A stretch of 64,000 nucleotides of DNA from Paenirhodobacter hankyongi (GCF_003664585.1 NZ_RCHI01000002.1:248001-312000), one strand, 5' to 3'. Positions 38,554 through 48,768 are shown, counted from the first letter of the stretch. The notes: generated by a model not told the origin, from the sequence alone. Made by a program: numbers and translations.

Positions 38554-39237
38554 ATGCGTCAGATCGTCCTCGTCTCCCATGGCTCGCCCTCCGACCCGGC
38601 CCCGCTTGATGCCGGGCTGAAGTCGATCGCCGCACGGGTGCAGGCGCTGTGCCCGGAGCATCAGATCCGCGGCGCGACGCTGGCGCTGCCGGGCGCGCTC
38701 GAGGCGGCGCTCAGTGGGTTCGACGCGCCCGAGATCTATCCGTTCTTCATGGCCGAGGGCTGGTTCACCCGGCGCGAGCTGCCGCGCCGGCTGGCACTCG
38801 CCGGGGTGACGGCACGGGTCCTGCCGCCCTTCGGCACCGAACCGGACCTGCCGGGTCTGATTGCGAAAACTGTCACGGAAGCGACAAAAAGTGCTGGCAT
38901 CGAGCCTGAAAGTTCCGATCTGATCCTGGTGGCGCATGGCTCGCAGGTGGCGCGGCGCTCGAAGGATACGGCGCAGGCGATGGCGCGCCGCTTGCGCCCG
39001 CTCACCCGCTTCTGGCGCATCCGGACCGCCTTCATCGAGGAGGCCCCCTTTCTGGCCGATGTCGCGGCCGAAAGCCTTTCCGGCTTGTGCCTGCCCTTCT
39101 TCGCCCAGCGTGCCGGCCATGTCGCCGAGGACATTCCCGAGGCTCTGGCCGCCGCGGGCTTCACCGGCCCGCTTCTGCCCGCGATCGGCGAACACCCCGA
39201 GGCAGCGGCGCTGATCGCCCGTTCCCTGACACGATGA
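38554..39237 (+). CDS. CbiX-like sirohydrochlorin chelatase-family protein
   Basis: A 227-residue protein with two CbiX-type repeats. Each has a strand followed by a metal/substrate histidine: LVSHGSPSD (His9) and LVAHGSQVARRSKD in the second half. GWFTRRELPRRL and PFFAQRAGHVAEDIPEAL also fit the family, which inserts cobalt or iron into sirohydrochlorin-type rings. The metal and the pathway here are not determined. The start ATG at 38554 fits the family N-terminus. It lies just before the pst operon but is probably a separate unit. Confidence 0.85.
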   Translation: MRQIVLVSHGSPSDPAPLDAGLKSIAARVQALCPEHQIRGATLALPGALEAALSGFDAPEIYPFFMAEGWFTRRELPRRLALAGVTARVLPPFGTEPDLPGLIAKTVTEATKSAGIEPESSDLILVAHGSQVARRSKDTAQAMARRLRPLTRFWRIRTAFIEEAPFLADVAAESLSGLCLPFFAQRAGHVAEDIPEALAAAGFTGPLLPAIGEHPEAAALIARSLTR

Positions 39238-39254
39238 GACTTGCCCGAAAGGGT

Positions 39255-39272
39255 TTGTCACGCAACTGTCAC
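39255..39272 (+). promoter_or_regulatory. Pho box upstream of pstS
   Basis: Two 7-bp direct repeats, TTGTCAC (39255-39261) and CTGTCAC (39266-39272), with 4 bases between them, match the PhoB-binding consensus with 11-bp periodicity. The site lies 86 bases before the pstS ATG. Confidence 0.8.
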
Positions 39273-39357
39273 ATATGTTTTGCATAAGCGTCACGGGCAG
39301 ATCCTAGGAGAAGCCCGAGGCCGCGACCGGCCCCGCAAGTGAACTCAGGAGTGTTCC

Positions 39358-40410
39358 ATGAAGTCCGTGAAACTCACCGTCTCGGCCGTGGCCATCGTGG
39401 CTGCCTCGGCCTCGGGTGCCCTCGCCCGTGACCAGATCCAGTCGGCCGGTTCCTCGACCGTGCTGCCCTACGCGACGATCGTTGCCGAAGCCTTCGGCGA
39501 GAACTTCAGCTTCCCGACCCCGGTCGTGGAATCGGGTGGTTCGGGCGCCGGCCGCAAGAAGCTGTGCGAAGGCGTGGGCGAAAACACCATCGACATCGCC
39601 AACTCGTCGAGCCGCATCAAGCAGTCGGACATCGACACCTGCAAGGCGAACGGCGTCAACGAGATCATGGAAGTCCGCTTCGGCTATGACGGCATCGTCT
39701 TCGCCAGCGACATCAACGGCAAGGAATTCGCCTTCACCCCGGCCGACATCTATGGCGCGATCGGTGCGAACGTGGCGAAGGACGGCAAGGTCGTCGCCAA
39801 CACCGCCAAGACCTGGGCCGACGTCAAGGCCGACTTCCCGGCGCAGGACATCCTGATGTTCATCCCGGGCACCAAGCACGGCACCCGCGAAGTCTTCGAC
39901 ACCAAGGTGATCGAGGCCGGCTGCAAGGCCACCGGCGCCTATGACCTGTTCCTCGCCGCCGCCGAAGGCGACGACAAGGCGAAGGAAAAGGCCGCTGTCG
40001 CCCAGTGCAACACGCTGCGCACCGACGGCACCTCGGTCGACATCGACGGCGACTACACCGAGACCCTGTCGCGCATCGACGCGAACAAGAACGCCATCGG
40101 CGTCTTCGGCCTGTCGTTCTACCAGAACAACACCGACAAGCTGCGCGTCGCCACGATGGACGGCGTGATGCCGTCGGTCGAGACCATCGCCAAGGGCGAA
40201 TACCCGGTCTCGCGTCCGCTCTACTTCTACGTGAAGAAGGCGCATATCGGCGTGGTCCCGGGCCTGCAGGAATACATCGACTTCTTCGTCTCGGACGACA
40301 TGGCCGGCCCGAACGGCCCGCTGGCGGCCTACGGCCTGGTTCCCGATCCGGAACTGGCCAAGACCCAGGAGATGGTGAAGAACGACGTCGCGATGGGTCC
40401 GCTGAACTGA
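39358..40410 (+). CDS. pstS: Phosphate ABC transporter substrate-binding protein PstS
   Basis: A 350-residue periplasmic binding protein with a Sec signal peptide (MKSVKLTVSAVAIVAASASGALA, cleavage about residue 23, no lipobox). Phosphate-binding elements are visible: SAGSSTVLPY near residue 30, SGGSGAGRKKLCEG and a KHGTREVFD segment. It captures phosphate for PstCAB. First gene of pstSCAB-phoUB, behind a Pho box; a hairpin with UUCG loop follows, allowing more PstS than membrane subunits. Confidence 0.97.
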   Translation: MKSVKLTVSAVAIVAASASGALARDQIQSAGSSTVLPYATIVAEAFGENFSFPTPVVESGGSGAGRKKLCEGVGENTIDIANSSSRIKQSDIDTCKANGVNEIMEVRFGYDGIVFASDINGKEFAFTPADIYGAIGANVAKDGKVVANTAKTWADVKADFPAQDILMFIPGTKHGTREVFDTKVIEAGCKATGAYDLFLAAAEGDDKAKEKAAVAQCNTLRTDGTSVDIDGDYTETLSRIDANKNAIGVFGLSFYQNNTDKLRVATMDGVMPSVETIAKGEYPVSRPLYFYVKKAHIGVVPGLQEYIDFFVSDDMAGPNGPLAAYGLVPDPELAKTQEMVKNDVAMGPLN

Positions 40411-40427
40411 TCCTCGCAAGGAACTCC

Positions 40428-40452
40428 GGTGGCGCCTTCGGGCGCCACCTTT
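40428..40452 (+). terminator. Intercistronic hairpin after pstS (attenuator or mRNA stabiliser)
   Basis: A 9-bp perfect stem (40428-40436 with 40441-40449), stable TTCG tetraloop, then TTT. It is positioned to reduce read-through into pstC or to protect the pstS message from 3' decay. Confidence 0.6.
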
Positions 40453-40474
40453 CCCTTCTCAGCTGGAATTTCCC

Positions 40475-41935
40475 ATGAGCATCGGCCTTCTTTCCCTGAT
40501 CGTGATCGCCCTTGCCGCCGCCGGCTTTCTCATCGGTCGGCAGCTTGCACTGTCGAAGGCCGGGGGTGACATCCGGCGCCTGCATTCCCTTCCCGGCTAT
40601 TACGGCCAGACCGTCTTTCTTTTCACTGCCGTTCCCGCCCTTCTGCTGATGCTGCTGTGGCTCCTGGTGCAGCCGCTGCTGATCGAGACCCGCGTGACCT
40701 CGATGATCTCGGCTGCCGACATTCCCGATGGCAGCTCGGCCAACCTGGTGATGACCGACGTGCGCCGCGTCGCCGAGGGCATCGACCTGATCCTTGCCCG
40801 GGGCCAACTGGGCGAAACCGACATCGCCGCGATGCGCGCCGATCTGGCCGACGTGCGCAGCCGTCTGGCCGAGGTGGGCGTCGCCGTCGGCACCAATGTG
40901 AAACCCGGCGTGTTCGAGGCCGCCAAGGCCTATCGCGATCTGTCGCACGGCGGCCATCTGGCGCTGACCGTCGCGGTGCTGGCGCTCGCGCTCGCGGGCT
41001 TTGGCTATGCGCTCTCGCGCATTCGCCCCGAGTTCCGCGCCCGCAACGTCTCCGAAGGCTTCGTGCGTGTGCTGCTGATCGCCGCCTCGCTCGTCGCGAT
41101 CCTGACCACCGTCGGCATCGTGCTGTCGCTGGTGTTCGAGACGATCCACTTCTTCCGGCTCTATCCTGCCAGCAAGTTCTTCCTGAGCACCACCTGGAAC
41201 CCGAAATTCGGTGGTGGCTCCGATCTCGGCATCTGGCCGCTGATCTGGGGCACGCTCTACATCTCGGTGATCGCGCTGGTCGTCGCGGTGCCGGTGGGCA
41301 TCTTCGCCGCGATCTTCCTGGCCGAATATGCCAGCAAGAAGGTGCGCGCGATGACGAAGCCGCTGCTCGAGGTGCTCGCCGGCATCCCGACCATCGTCTA
41401 CGGCCTCTTCGCCCTGATCACCGTCGGCCCGGTGCTGCGCGACTGGTTCGCCCAGCCGCTCGGCCTTGGCACCTCATCGAGCTCGGTGATGACCGCGGGC
41501 CTCGTCATGGGCATCATGCTGATCCCCTTCGTCTCGTCGCTGTCCGACGACATCATCAACGCCGTGCCGCAGTCGCTGCGTGACGGCTCCTATGGTCTTG
41601 GCGCGACGCAGTCGGAGACCGTGCGACAGGTGATCCTGCCTGCCGCGCTTCCCGGCATCGTCGGCGCGATCCTTCTGGCCGCCTCGCGCGCGATCGGCGA
41701 GACGATGATCGTGGTCCTCGGCGCCGGCGCCGCGGCGAAGATGTCGCTCAACCCGTTCGAGGCGATGACCACCGTTACCGTGAAGATCGTCAGCCAGCTG
41801 ACCGGCGACACCGAATTCGCCAGCCCCGAGACCCTCGTCTCCTTCGCGCTCGGCCTGACGCTGTTCGTCTTCACGCTCGGGCTCAACATCCTGGCGCTCG
41901 TCATCGTGCGCAAATACCGGGAGCAATACGAATGA
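40475..41935 (+). CDS. pstC: Phosphate ABC transporter permease PstC
   Basis: A 486-residue membrane protein, longer than the ~320-residue E. coli PstC because of an N-terminal extension: two extra membrane segments around residues 3-20 and 45-65 enclosing a periplasmic or linker region. The permease core has the EAA-type loop (SLRDGSYGLGATQSETVRQVILPAALPGIVGAIL; core GLGATQSETVRQV) that contacts PstB. It forms the channel with PstA. Its stop overlaps the pstA start by 4 nt. Confidence 0.95.
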   Translation: MSIGLLSLIVIALAAAGFLIGRQLALSKAGGDIRRLHSLPGYYGQTVFLFTAVPALLLMLLWLLVQPLLIETRVTSMISAADIPDGSSANLVMTDVRRVAEGIDLILARGQLGETDIAAMRADLADVRSRLAEVGVAVGTNVKPGVFEAAKAYRDLSHGGHLALTVAVLALALAGFGYALSRIRPEFRARNVSEGFVRVLLIAASLVAILTTVGIVLSLVFETIHFFRLYPASKFFLSTTWNPKFGGGSDLGIWPLIWGTLYISVIALVVAVPVGIFAAIFLAEYASKKVRAMTKPLLEVLAGIPTIVYGLFALITVGPVLRDWFAQPLGLGTSSSSVMTAGLVMGIMLIPFVSSLSDDIINAVPQSLRDGSYGLGATQSETVRQVILPAALPGIVGAILLAASRAIGETMIVVLGAGAAAKMSLNPFEAMTTVTVKIVSQLTGDTEFASPETLVSFALGLTLFVFTLGLNILALVIVRKYREQYE

Positions 41936-43278
41936 CCGCCGAGGCCACGAACATGCCCGCGAAGGCCCGCCCCTCGCTTTACGCCATCGATCCCCGCACC
42001 AAGCGCCGCAACGCCGCCGAGAAGCGCTTCCGCCTGTATGGCGTCGCCGCGGTCGGCTTCGGCCTGCTCGCGCTCGTCGTGCTGCTCAGCTCGGTGCTCG
42101 GCTCGGGCCTTGGCGCCTTCCGCCAGAGCGTGCTGACGATGCAGGTGCCGCTCGATGCCGCCGTGCTCGACAAGGAGGGCACCCGCGACCCCGCCGCGAT
42201 CGCCAAGGTGACGACCATCGCCTATGGCAAGCTGCTGCAGGACGCGCTGACCGCCGAGCTGACCGAAAAGGCGCTGCTTCCCGCCGGGATGAAACCGAAG
42301 GACGTCGGCGGCATGATCTCGAAGGAAGCGCCGGCGCAGCTGCGCAATCTGGTGCTGGCCAATCCTGATCTGATCGGCACCACCGTCAGCTTCGACGCGC
42401 TGGCGAACGGCCGCATCGACGGCTTCTTCAAGGGCCGGGTGACGATGGAGAGCGCCAAGCTCGACAGCAACGTCTCGCCCGAACAGCTTGAACTCGCCCA
42501 GGCGATGCGCGACGCCGGCCTGCTGGCGCTGAAGTTCAACCCGGGCTTCATCTTTGCGCCCGACGCCTCGGAACTGCGCCCCGAGGCCGCGGGCCTTGGC
42601 GTCGCGATCCTCGGCTCGGCCTACATGATGCTGATCGTGCTGGTGCTGTCGCTGCCGATCGGCGTCGCCGCCTCGATCTACCTCGAGGAATTCGCGCCGA
42701 AGAACCGCTTCACCGACCTGATCGAGGTGAACATCGCCAACCTCGCCGCCGTGCCCTCGATCGTCTTCGGCATCCTCGGCCTCGCCGCCTTCATCAACTT
42801 CGGCGGGCTGCCGCAGTCCTCCTCGGTGGTCGGCGGTCTGGTGCTGACGCTGATGACGCTGCCGCGGATCATCATCCCGGCCCGCGCCGCGCTGAAATCG
42901 GTGCCGCCCTCGATCAAGGATGCCGCCCTTGGCGTCGGCGCCTCGAAGACGCAGACGATCTTCCACCACGTGCTGCCGCTTGCCATGCCGGGCATCCTGA
43001 CCGGCGCGATCATCGGCCTGGCCCAGGCGCTCGGCGAGACCGCGCCGCTTCTGCTGATCGGCATGGTGGCCTTCGTGCGCGACTATCCCGCCGCCCCGCC
43101 CGAGGGCTTTTTCGACCCTGCCTCGGCCATTCCGGTGCAGATCTACAGCTGGACGCAGCGGGCCGATCCCGCCTTTACCGAGCGCGCCTCGGGGGCGATC
43201 ATCGTGCTGCTCGTCTTCCTTCTCGTGATGAACTCGCTCGCGGTCGTCCTGCGCCGCAAGTTCGAGCGGCGCTGGTGA
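41932..43278 (+). CDS. pstA: Phosphate ABC transporter permease PstA
   Basis: A 448-residue permease with a long N-terminal part: one membrane segment (VGFGLLALVVLLSSVLGSGL) and a large, probably periplasmic insertion of about 150 residues before the transporter core. The core EAA loop is GVGASKTQTIFHHVLPLAMPGILTGAI (core GVGASKTQTIF). This enlarged form is common in alphaproteobacterial PstA. It overlaps pstC by 4 nt and precedes pstB by 12 nt. Confidence 0.95.
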   Translation: MTAEATNMPAKARPSLYAIDPRTKRRNAAEKRFRLYGVAAVGFGLLALVVLLSSVLGSGLGAFRQSVLTMQVPLDAAVLDKEGTRDPAAIAKVTTIAYGKLLQDALTAELTEKALLPAGMKPKDVGGMISKEAPAQLRNLVLANPDLIGTTVSFDALANGRIDGFFKGRVTMESAKLDSNVSPEQLELAQAMRDAGLLALKFNPGFIFAPDASELRPEAAGLGVAILGSAYMMLIVLVLSLPIGVAASIYLEEFAPKNRFTDLIEVNIANLAAVPSIVFGILGLAAFINFGGLPQSSSVVGGLVLTLMTLPRIIIPARAALKSVPPSIKDAALGVGASKTQTIFHHVLPLAMPGILTGAIIGLAQALGETAPLLLIGMVAFVRDYPAAPPEGFFDPASAIPVQIYSWTQRADPAFTERASGAIIVLLVFLLVMNSLAVVLRRKFERRW

Positions 43279-43290
43279 GGAGTGACCACC

Positions 43291-44088
43291 ATGAACGACA
43301 TGCGACTGACGGAGAGAGCCGTGGAGACCAAGGACATCAAGATCGCCGCACATGACGTGCAGGTCTATTATGGCGCCTCGCACGCGATCAAGGATGTGCA
43401 CATCGACATCCTCGACAAGACGGTGACCGCCTTCATCGGCCCGTCGGGCTGCGGCAAGTCGACCTTCCTGCGCTGCCTGAACCGGATGAACGACACCATC
43501 GACATCTGCCGGGTCGAGGGCGAGATCCTGCTCGACGGCGAGGATATCTATGACAAGAAGGTCGACCCGGTGCAGCTGCGCGCCCGGGTGGGGATGGTGT
43601 TCCAGAAGCCGAACCCCTTCCCGAAATCGATCTATGACAACGTCGCCTACGGGCCGAAGATCCACGGCCTGGTGAAGAACAAGGCCGAACTCGACGCGGT
43701 CGTCGAAAGCTCGCTGCGCAAGGCGGCGCTGTGGAACGAGGTCAAGGACCGTCTCGACGCGCCGGGCACCGGCCTCTCGGGGGGCCAGCAACAGCGCCTG
43801 TGCATCGCCCGCGCCGTCGCCACCTCGCCCGAGGTTCTGCTGATGGACGAGCCCTGCTCGGCCCTCGACCCGATCGCCACGGCACAGGTCGAGGAACTGA
43901 TCGACGAGCTGCGCGAGAACTTCTCGGTGGTGATCGTCACCCACTCGATGCAGCAGGCCGCGCGCGTCAGCCAGCGCACCGCCTTCTTCCACCTCGGCAA
44001 TCTCGTCGAATACGGCGAGACCGGGCAGATCTTCACCAACCCGAAGGATCCCCGCACCGAGAGCTACATCACCGGCCGGATCGGCTGA
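43291..44088 (+). CDS. pstB: Phosphate ABC transporter ATP-binding protein PstB
   Basis: A 265-residue ATPase with Walker [10 protein letters not shown], signature [14 protein letters not shown], Walker [14 protein letters not shown] and the H-loop VTHSM. It powers phosphate uptake through PstCA and signals phosphate status with PhoU. An in-frame GTG lies at 43282, but ATG 43291 has GAGGAG 8 bases upstream and is preferred; GTG would add three residues. Confidence 0.96.
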   Translation: MNDMRLTERAVETKDIKIAAHDVQVYYGASHAIKDVHIDILDKTVTAFIGPSGCGKSTFLRCLNRMNDTIDICRVEGEILLDGEDIYDKKVDPVQLRARVGMVFQKPNPFPKSIYDNVAYGPKIHGLVKNKAELDAVVESSLRKAALWNEVKDRLDAPGTGLSGGQQQRLCIARAVATSPEVLLMDEPCSALDPIATAQVEELIDELRENFSVVIVTHSMQQAARVSQRTAFFHLGNLVEYGETGQIFTNPKDPRTESYITGRIG

Positions 44089-44099
44089 CGGAGAGACAC

Positions 44100-44807
44100 A
44101 TGAGCCAGCATATCGTTTCCTCTTTCGACCGCGACCTCGAGGCGGTTCAGGCGATGGTCGTGAAGATGGGCGGCCTCGTCGAAGCCCAGCTTCTCGACGC
44201 CGCCCAGGCCCTTGAAACCCGCGACGACGAACTTGCCGAGACCGTGCGCCGCCGCGACAAGGCGGTGGACAAGCTCGAGGAGCAGATCAACGGCGAGGCC
44301 GCACGGCTGATCGCGCTGCGTTCGCCCGCCGCCTCGGACCTGCGCGTCGCGCTCTCGGTGATCAAGATCGCGGGCAGCCTCGAGCGCGTCGGCGACTATT
44401 CGAAGAACATCGCCAAGCGCACCCAGGTGCTGTCGCAGATGCCGACGATCAGCGGCTCGGCCGGCGCGATCCGGCGCATGGCGCAGGCGGTCGAGGGCAT
44501 GCTGAAGGATGCCATCGACAGCTACATCCAGCGCGACGAGAAACTGGCCGCCGATGTCCGCTCGCGCGACATCGAGGTGGACCAGATGTACAACGCGCTG
44601 TTCCGCGAATTCCTGACCTACATGCTGGAAGATCCGCGCAACATCACCGCCTGCATGCACCTGCATTTCATCGCGAAGAACATCGAGCGGATGGGCGACC
44701 TGGCCACCGGCATCGCCGAGCAGGTGATCTATCTCGTCACCGGCGAAATGCCCGACGAGGACCGGCCGAAGTCGGACAGCGTGAGCCTGGACAAGGTGGA
44801 GGACTGA
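44100..44807 (+). CDS. phoU: PhoU, phosphate signalling protein
   Basis: A 235-residue two-repeat helical-bundle protein. Each three-helix repeat has the metal-binding-type signature: RRDKAVDKLEEQINGEAARLIALRSP (core DKAVDKLEEQIN) and RDIEVDQMYNALFREFLTYM (core DIEVDQMYNALF). PhoU couples PstB activity to the PhoR kinase and represses the Pho response in phosphate-rich cells. It follows pstB by 11 bases and precedes phoB by 3; the phoB ribosome site lies in its last codons. Confidence 0.96.
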   Translation: MSQHIVSSFDRDLEAVQAMVVKMGGLVEAQLLDAAQALETRDDELAETVRRRDKAVDKLEEQINGEAARLIALRSPAASDLRVALSVIKIAGSLERVGDYSKNIAKRTQVLSQMPTISGSAGAIRRMAQAVEGMLKDAIDSYIQRDEKLAADVRSRDIEVDQMYNALFREFLTYMLEDPRNITACMHLHFIAKNIERMGDLATGIAEQVIYLVTGEMPDEDRPKSDSVSLDKVED

Positions 44808-44810
44808 CGC

Positions 44811-45503
44811 ATGAGCCCCGCCCAACAGCCCTGCGTGCTGGTGGTCGAGGATGAATCGGCCCAGCGTGAGGTTCTGCAATACAACCTCGAGGCCGAGGGA
44901 TTCCGCGTCGCCATGGCAGTGAATGGCGACGAGGCGCTGCTGATGGTCCGGGAGGAAAAACCCGACCTGATCGTGCTCGACTGGATGCTGCCCAATGTCT
45001 CGGGAATCGAGATCTGCCGGCGCGTGAAAGCCAGCCCCGAGACCCGTTCGATCCCGATCATCATGCTCTCGGCCCGCTCGGAAGAGGCCGACCGCGTGCG
45101 CGGCCTCGAGACCGGCGCCGACGACTATGTGGTGAAGCCCTATTCGGTCGTCGAGCTGATGGCGCGACTGCGCACCCAGCTGCGCCGCACCCGCCCGGCG
45201 ACGATGGGCGAGCGGCTGCAGTTCGAGGACATCATCCTCGACGCCGCCGAGCACCGCGTCTTCCGTGACGGCGCACCGCTGAAACTCGGCCCGACCGAAT
45301 TCCGGCTGCTCTCGACCCTGATGGAGAAACCCGGACGGGTCTGGACCCGCGACCAGCTGCTCGACCGGGTCTGGGGGCGCGACATCTACGTCGACACCCG
45401 CACCATCGACGTCCACGTCGGGCGGCTGCGCAAGGCGCTGATGGCGAATGGCGGGGATGATCCGGTGCGCACCGTGCGCGGCACCGGCTATTCGCTCGGC
45501 TGA
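44811..45503 (+). CDS. phoB: PhoB, phosphate-regulon response regulator
   Basis: A 230-residue OmpR-type regulator: receiver with phosphoacceptor Asp57 (LIVLDWMLP) and a C-terminal winged helix with the recognition segment DTRTIDVHVGRLRKAL. It activates promoters with Pho boxes, including the one before pstS. No phoR kinase gene lies in this operon; it must be elsewhere. The 3' end overlaps the convergent ribokinase gene by 16 nt. Confidence 0.95.
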   Translation: MSPAQQPCVLVVEDESAQREVLQYNLEAEGFRVAMAVNGDEALLMVREEKPDLIVLDWMLPNVSGIEICRRVKASPETRSIPIIMLSARSEEADRVRGLETGADDYVVKPYSVVELMARLRTQLRRTRPATMGERLQFEDIILDAAEHRVFRDGAPLKLGPTEFRLLSTLMEKPGRVWTRDQLLDRVWGRDIYVDTRTIDVHVGRLRKALMANGGDDPVRTVRGTGYSLG

Positions 45504-46375
45504 GCCGCCAGAAAGCGCGTGACCTCATCGCGGGCGGGGATGGCATCGGCCGTTCCCGCCCGTGTCACCTTCAGCGCCGCGGCAGCCGAGGCCAACCGCA
45601 TCGCGGCCTCGGGGCAAAGCCCCTCGGCCAGCCCGGCGACCAGATAGCCCGCAAAGGTGTCGCCCGCCGCGGTGGTGTCGACCGGCGTCACCGCAAAGGC
45701 CGGGGTGCGGTGCACCCCGGCGCCGGCGCGGTCATGCCATTCGGCGCCGCGCGCCCCCCGGGTGACCACCACATGCGGCACCGCCAGCGCCTCGAAGGTC
45801 AGAGACAGCGCCGAGCACAGCTGCGCCGCCTCGACCTCGTTCATGATCAGAAGCGACAGATAGGGCAGCACCGCCTCGACCGCCTCGGCCTCGAAGGGCG
45901 CGGCGGAATAGACGACGAAAAGACCCTGTTCCTGCCCGATCCGCGCCGCCTCGACCTGGGCCGAGGTCTCGTTCTGCAGCATCAGCATGTCGCCCGGACG
46001 GGCGCCTTCCAGCGCCGTGCGGACCATCGCGGCATCGATCTGCCGGTTCGCGCCGGGATGGAGCAGGATCGCATTCTCGCCCGCCGCGTCGACCGCGATG
46101 ATCGCGTGGCCCGAGGCCCCCTCGACCTCGGACACTGCCGCGCAATCGACGCCCGCCTCGGTCAGCCGCGCCACCATCCACAGCCCGTCGGCCCCGACCG
46201 CGCCGATGTGGCGCACCGTGGCCCCGGCGCGGGCCAGCGCCACCGACTGGTTCGCGCCCTTGCCGCCAAGCCCGACGGAATAGGACTGCGCCGCCAGCGT
46301 CTCGCCCGGCGCCGGCAGATGCGGCAGCCGGTAGAGATGATCGGCATTGATCGAGCCCAAGGTGTAGACGGTCAT
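45488..46375 (-). CDS. rbsK: Ribokinase (PfkB-family sugar kinase)
   Basis: A 295-residue PfkB-family kinase. The N-terminal substrate signature SINADHLYRLP, the GGKGANQSVALARAGA segment and the C-terminal DTTAAGDTFAGY (catalytic Asp, anion hole) fit ribokinases. It phosphorylates D-ribose to ribose-5-phosphate; a related sugar is possible because no transporter or regulator gene accompanies it. ATG 46375 has AAAGG 7 bases upstream and gives the family start; an ATG five codons upstream is less likely. Confidence 0.85.
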   Translation of the reverse strand: MTVYTLGSINADHLYRLPHLPAPGETLAAQSYSVGLGGKGANQSVALARAGATVRHIGAVGADGLWMVARLTEAGVDCAAVSEVEGASGHAIIAVDAAGENAILLHPGANRQIDAAMVRTALEGARPGDMLMLQNETSAQVEAARIGQEQGLFVVYSAAPFEAEAVEAVLPYLSLLIMNEVEAAQLCSALSLTFEALAVPHVVVTRGARGAEWHDRAGAGVHRTPAFAVTPVDTTAAGDTFAGYLVAGLAEGLCPEAAMRLASAAAALKVTRAGTADAIPARDEVTRFLAAQPSE

Positions 46376-46391
46376 GCGGCTGCCTTTCATC

Positions 46392-46436
46392 TTGCCCGAA
46401 ATACCTCGCGGGGGTCCGGGGGCGCGAGGCCCCCGG
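46392..46436. repeat. Intergenic repeat-type element with hairpin, upstream of rbsK/after maeB
   Basis: The sequence beginning TTGCCCGAAATACCTCG is followed by an 8-bp hairpin CCGGGGGC/GCCCCCGG (46416-46423 with 46429-46436). A similar unit, TTGCCGGAAATATCCCGGGG, occurs after mutS at 51472. Elements of this look are common between Rhodobacteraceae genes; here it can end maeB transcription. Confidence 0.5.
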
Positions 46437-46444
46437 GGCCGGGG

Positions 46445-48712
46445 TCAGCGCCGCTGGCCGAGCTTGCAGGCGGCGATCGAGGCCATGTTCAGGATGTCGT
46501 TCACCGTCGACACCGTCGAACAGATCTGGATCGGCGCCGAGACGCCGGTCAGGATCGGGCCGATCACCGTCGCCCCGGCCATCTCCTGCATCAGCTTGAC
46601 CGAGATCGAGGCCGAATGCCGCGCCGGCACCACCAGCACGTTCGCCGGCCCGGTCAGACGGCAGAACGGATAGTTCTTCATCTGCTCCATGTTCAGCGCG
46701 ACATCGACGGTCATTTCGCCATCATATTCGAAATCGACCCCGCGCTCGTCCAGGACCTGCGGCGCGATATGCATCTTCGTCGCCCGTTCCGACACCGGAT
46801 AGCCGAAGGTCGAGAAGGAGCAGAAGGCCACCCGCGGCTCGAGCCCGAGCGCCCGCGCCACCTGCGCCCCCGAGGTGGCGATATCGGCGAGGTCATGCTC
46901 GTCGGGCCATTCGTGCACCAGCGTGTCGCCGATCAGCACCACGCGCCCCTTGTGCAGAAGCGCGGTGATCCCCACCGCCCCATCCGAGGGGCGCGCGTCG
47001 AAGACCTTGTTGATCAGCTCCATCACATGGCCCGACTTGCGGGTGGCGCCGGTGACCATGCCGTCGCCATGCCCATGCGCCAGCATCAGCGCGGCAAAGA
47101 CATGGCGGTCGCGGGTGGCCAGCTTGTGCGCATCCTCGCGGTCCACGCCCTGACGCTGCAACCGGGTATAGAGGAAGTCCTTGTAGGCCTCGATGTGCTT
47201 CGAATTGACCGAGTTCACCACGGTCAGCTCGCGATAGGCATCGCCCAGCCCCGCCGTTTCCAGCTTTTCGCGCACGTCGCTCTCGCGGCCGACGACCATC
47301 GCCCGGCCCATGCCGTTGCGCTGATAGGCCACCGCGGCGCGCAGCACGCGCGGATCGTCGCCCTCGGCGAAGATCATCGTCGCCTGCGCCTGCCGCGCCC
47401 GCGCCTGGATCCCCTGCAGGATCGACGCCGTCGGGTCCATCCGCGTCTTCAGGCCCAGCACATAGGCGTCCATGTCGATGATCGGCCGGCGTGCGACGCC
47501 GGTGTCCATCCCGGCCCGGGCGACCGCCGGCGGGATCACGTGGATCAGCCGCGGGTCGAAGGGCGTCGGGATGATGTAGTCGCGCCCGAAGGTCAGCTTG
47601 CGGCCATAGGCGATCGCCACCTCGTCGGGCACGTCCTCGCGGGCCAGCTCGGCCAGCGCCTTGGCACAGGCGATTTTCATCTCGTCATTGATCGCGCGGG
47701 CATGGATGTCGAGCGCGCCGCGGAAGAGATAGGGGAAGCCGAGGACGTTGTTCACCTGGTTCGGATAATCCGACCGGCCCGTCGCCACGATCGCGTCGGG
47801 GCGCACGCCATGCGCCTCTTCCGGGGTGATTTCCGGATCGGGGTTCGCCATCGCGAAGATCACCGGATTGTCGGCCATCTTCGCCACCATCTCGGGCGTC
47901 ACCGCACCCTTGGCCGAGACGCCGAGGAAGACATCCGCACCCACCATCGCCTCTTCCAGCGTGCGCGCGTCGGTCTTCGCCGCATGGGCCGATTTCCACT
48001 GGTTCATGCCCTCGGTGCGGCCCTGCCAGATCACGCCCTTGGTGTCGCACATGATGCAGTTGTCATGCTGCGCGCCCATGGCCTTGATCAGCTCGAGGCA
48101 GGCGATGCCGGCGGCGCCGGCGCCGTTCAGCACGATCCGGCAATCCTCGATCTTCTTGCCGCTCAGCTCGAGCGCGTTGATCAGGCCGGCCGCGCAGATC
48201 ACCGCCGTGCCGTGCTGGTCGTCATGGAACACCGGAATGTCCATGATCTCCTTCAGCCGCTGCTCGATGATGAAGCACTCGGGCGCCTTGATGTCCTCGA
48301 GGTTGATACCGCCGAAGGTCGGGCCCATCAGGCTCACCGCCTTGATGATCTCGTCCGGGTCCTCGGTGTCGAGCTCGATGTCGATCGCGTTGACGTCGGC
48401 AAAGCGCTTGAACAGCACCGCCTTGCCTTCCATCACCGGCTTCGAGGCGAGCGCGCCAAGGTTGCCCATGCCAAGGATCGCCGTGCCGTTCGAGATCACC
48501 GCAACCATGTTGCCCTTGACCGTGTAGTCATAGGCGGTCTCGGGCCGGTCGGCGATCGCCTCGACCGGAACCGCGACGCCGGGGCTGTAGGCAAGGCTCA
48601 GATCGCGCTGCGTCGTCATCGGCTTCGACGCCGTGATCTCGTATTTCCCGGGCGTCGGGTCGAGATGGTAAGCCAGCGCCTCTTCAGGCGTGATGCGGTT
48701 CTTGCTTGACAT
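46445..48712 (-). CDS. maeB: NADP-dependent malic enzyme with phosphotransacetylase-like domain
   Basis: A 755-residue two-domain protein. The N-terminal malic enzyme (residues ~1-430) has [15 protein letters not shown], the [17 protein letters not shown] segment and the [14 protein letters not shown] nucleotide-binding loop; the C-terminal ~320 residues are a phosphotransacetylase-like domain ([27 protein letters not shown]). It decarboxylates malate to pyruvate with NADP; the PTA-like domain is regulatory in known members. ATG 48712 is the family start, although the frame stays open for 870 more codons antisense to mutS. Confidence 0.96.
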   Translation of the reverse strand: MSSKNRITPEEALAYHLDPTPGKYEITASKPMTTQRDLSLAYSPGVAVPVEAIADRPETAYDYTVKGNMVAVISNGTAILGMGNLGALASKPVMEGKAVLFKRFADVNAIDIELDTEDPDEIIKAVSLMGPTFGGINLEDIKAPECFIIEQRLKEIMDIPVFHDDQHGTAVICAAGLINALELSGKKIEDCRIVLNGAGAAGIACLELIKAMGAQHDNCIMCDTKGVIWQGRTEGMNQWKSAHAAKTDARTLEEAMVGADVFLGVSAKGAVTPEMVAKMADNPVIFAMANPDPEITPEEAHGVRPDAIVATGRSDYPNQVNNVLGFPYLFRGALDIHARAINDEMKIACAKALAELAREDVPDEVAIAYGRKLTFGRDYIIPTPFDPRLIHVIPPAVARAGMDTGVARRPIIDMDAYVLGLKTRMDPTASILQGIQARARQAQATMIFAEGDDPRVLRAAVAYQRNGMGRAMVVGRESDVREKLETAGLGDAYRELTVVNSVNSKHIEAYKDFLYTRLQRQGVDREDAHKLATRDRHVFAALMLAHGHGDGMVTGATRKSGHVMELINKVFDARPSDGAVGITALLHKGRVVLIGDTLVHEWPDEHDLADIATSGAQVARALGLEPRVAFCSFSTFGYPVSERATKMHIAPQVLDERGVDFEYDGEMTVDVALNMEQMKNYPFCRLTGPANVLVVPARHSASISVKLMQEMAGATVIGPILTGVSAPIQICSTVSTVNDILNMASIAACKLGQRR

Positions 48713-48768
48713 GGTGCTCCTCCGGTCGCGCCTTCTCATAACGCCACCTCTGGCACGTCTCAATGGAT

